A stretch of 64,000 bases of DNA, taken from NCBI RefSeq assembly GCF_008180725.1, contig NZ_VTEV01000006.1, forward strand, positions 191,600 through 255,599, read 5' to 3'. A program made the position numbers and the translations under genes. This DNA comes from Sutcliffiella horikoshii. Its GTDB lineage: Bacteria > Bacillota > Bacilli > Bacillales > Bacillaceae_I. Below the pieces are notes generated by a model, which was given only the letters and a program-made list of their open reading frames with translations, made no database searches and was not told the DNA's origin. Below, piece by piece: positions 62,817 through 64,000 of the stretch (its first letter is position 1; every line of letters starts with the position of its first letter).

Positions 62817-63229
62817 ACATTCCCACAAAGTCTTCAACCGTCCAGAAAATTAAAGCAGATATAGGTAACTTGGACGTAGAGCCGATTGTAGAGAAAGTGG
62901 TTGTAACCATGTACAATGATTTTCCTTTCCTTGAAGAAAAGTTTGGGGAAAAAGGAAAAGAAAGAACCATAGAAGACAACTTTTATCACTTTCTGTATCT
63001 CAACACTGCTTACAAGCTAAATGACACTCAAACTTTCGTGGACTATGTAATGTGGCTTAATAGTGTACTCGTAAGTAGAGGATTGAAGACAGATATGATC
63101 ATCTATAATTTTGAAAAAATACAAGAAAATATGACAGGTATGTTAGATAAGAAAGTAGAAGAAAGCTTTGTATCCTATCTAGATGATGGCATTCAGGCGC
63201 TTAAGGAATATAAGCAAGAAAGCGAATAA
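62813..63229 (+). CDS. Helical protein coupled to the ABM protein
   Basis: 138 residues, soluble, all-helical appearance. MYNDFPFLEEKFGEKGKERT, DNFYHFLYLNTAYKLNDT and YVMWLNSVLVSRGLKTDMII resemble the non-haem globin-like sensor domain found in RsbR-type proteins, but I cannot prove that. ATGA overlap with the ABM gene implies a joint role. Confidence 0.65.
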   Translation: MNIPTKSSTVQKIKADIGNLDVEPIVEKVVVTMYNDFPFLEEKFGEKGKERTIEDNFYHFLYLNTAYKLNDTQTFVDYVMWLNSVLVSRGLKTDMIIYNFEKIQENMTGMLDKKVEESFVSYLDDGIQALKEYKQESE

Positions 63230-63239
63230 GGCTGAGGAA

Positions 63240-63266
63240 GACAGTGTGGATGGGCACTGTCTTTTT
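63240..63266 (+). terminator. Terminator
   Basis: GACAGTG (63240-63246) and CACTGTC (63255-63261), then T5. Confidence 0.8.
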
Positions 63267-63364
63267 AATAATTTCACAGGATTGTCATGAGTATGTGGAA
63301 GAGGCACGTAAGAAGTGTTTTATAATAGAAGAAATCATGTTAGATAAAGGAAGGCTGATAGTTA

Positions 63365-63664
63365 ATGACAAACACTACTATGGGAAGATTCCGAATGATG
63401 GGGTTAATAGAAGGCGGATCATTGCTTGTTCTTCTTTTTATAGCAATGCCTCTGAAGTATGGGTTTGACATTCCCCAGGCAGTAAGTGTCGTTGGAGCTT
63501 TACACGGCTTTTTGTTCATCACTTATGTCCTTTTTATTGCATATATCACGTTAAAGATAAGATGGTCGCTTAAATGGGCGGCAGGTGCTATAGCTGTTGC
63601 TTTCATTCCATTTGGAAATATCGTATTTGATAATTATTTAAAGAAATCTTCTTTTGTGAACTGA
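63365..63664 (+). CDS. DUF3817 (YdzA-like) membrane protein
   Basis: 99 residues, three membrane segments. DUF3817 pattern: GLIEGGSLLVLLFIAMPLKY (about 13-32), GALHGFLFITYVLFIAYI, and FIPFGNIVFDNYL. Site AAAGGAAGG. Function unknown. Confidence 0.88.
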   Translation: MTNTTMGRFRMMGLIEGGSLLVLLFIAMPLKYGFDIPQAVSVVGALHGFLFITYVLFIAYITLKIRWSLKWAAGAIAVAFIPFGNIVFDNYLKKSSFVN

Positions 63665-63689
63665 CTCCTCTCAATGGGGTCAGTTTTTT
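63661..63689 (+). terminator. Terminator
   Basis: CTGACTCC (63661-63668) and GGGGTCAG (63676-63683), then T6. Confidence 0.8.
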
Positions 63690-63736
63690 GTTAGGAGCTA
63701 ATTATGGTATAGGTTAGTGATTTTTGGTTACAAATA

Positions 63737-64000
63737 GCCCGAAGCAAAGTGGAAAAGATGGAACTGTCTAATAGAAGGGTTCTAAACGCCCGAAGCGAAA
63801 GGAAAAGAGGTGGAACTGTCTAATAGAAGGGTTCTATTAGCCCGAAGCGAAAGGAAAAGAGGTGGAAGTGTCTAATAGAAGGGTTCTATTAGCCCGAAGC
63901 GAAAGGAAAAGAGGTGGAAGTGTCTAATAGAAGGGTTCTATTAGCCCGAAGCGAAAGGAAAAGAGGTGGAAGTGTCTAATAGAAGCTGTCTAATAGAAGG
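63737..64000. repeat. Array 3: 52-bp hairpin repeats running off the right edge
   Basis: GCCCGAAGC landmarks at 63737, 63788, 63840, 63892 and 63944 (steps 51, 52, 52, 52). Units begin GGAAAAGAGGTGGAAGTG; the inverted repeat CTAATAGAA / TTCTATTAG (9 bp, 3-nt loop) is centred at unit position 30, as in arrays 1 and 2, though its sequence is unrelated. The last visible copy has a short rearrangement (a second GTCTAATAGAAG). The array continues beyond the window. Confidence 0.93.

Noticed and set aside
63244..63468. 74-codon open frame
   Set aside because: It begins in a terminator stem and overlaps the DUF3817 gene out of frame.

Overview
The window looks like chromosomal DNA of an aerobic, endospore-forming Bacillaceae species (Bacillus or Sutcliffiella type). 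The evidence is low-GC codon use, strong AGGAGG-type ribosome sites with some TTG/GTG starts, sporulation genes (kapB, kapD, sda, sspH), and a long block from about 28.5 to 53.5 kb. That block matches the content, and largely the order, of the Bacillus subtilis yuxO-kapD-kapB-patB-yugE-yugF-alaR-alaT-yugI-yuzA-yugJ-mrp-pgi-yugN-yugO-mstX neighbourhood. The species itself cannot be fixed from the sequence alone.

Layout. 0-0.4 kb: start of bioY with BirA-type operators. 0.48-1.5 kb: a YueH-like gene and a long array of 52-bp hairpin repeats. 1.7-6.6 kb: a gas-vesicle operon in the B. megaterium order gvpP-Q-B-R-N-F-G-L-S-K-J. 6.6-7.2 kb: three tandem copies of a dispersed repeat. 7.2-9.5 kb: an ftsW/rodA-type pair. 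9.7-15.1 kb: a five-gene ECF-sigma operon with two ABC ATPases and a permease fused to a peptidase-like domain, behind a good ECF promoter. 15.3-25.6 kb: a beta-glucan (probably laminarin) utilisation locus with a LacI regulator, an ABC sugar importer, GH1, GH30 and a secreted GH16 with binding modules. 25.6-31 kb: housekeeping genes (SDR, DedA, SIMPL, hotdog thioesterase, AlkD, MFS). 31-54 kb: the kap/yug/mrp/pgi block, including the complete seven-gene Mrp Na+/H+ antiporter and the mstX-yugO potassium-channel pair. 54-59 kb: a DAACS-family symporter, a cold-shock gene and a PHA-synthesis operon (SDR-phaR-phaC). 59-64 kb: a cytoplasmic PAS-GAF histidine kinase with a LytTR response regulator, sda, small proteins, and another 52-bp repeat array at the right edge.

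The most unusual structure is a family of three tandem arrays (737-1491, 34122-34386, 63737-64000). Unit sequences differ between arrays, but all keep a 52-bp period, a purine-rich GGAAA..AGG block and an inverted repeat centred at about unit position 30. The third array has an entirely different stem sequence at the same position, so geometry and pairing appear conserved rather than sequence. A second, dispersed repeat family of about 130 bp with two subtypes occupies many intergenic gaps. Twice it forms the same composite: subtype II, a conserved spacer, then inverted subtype I.
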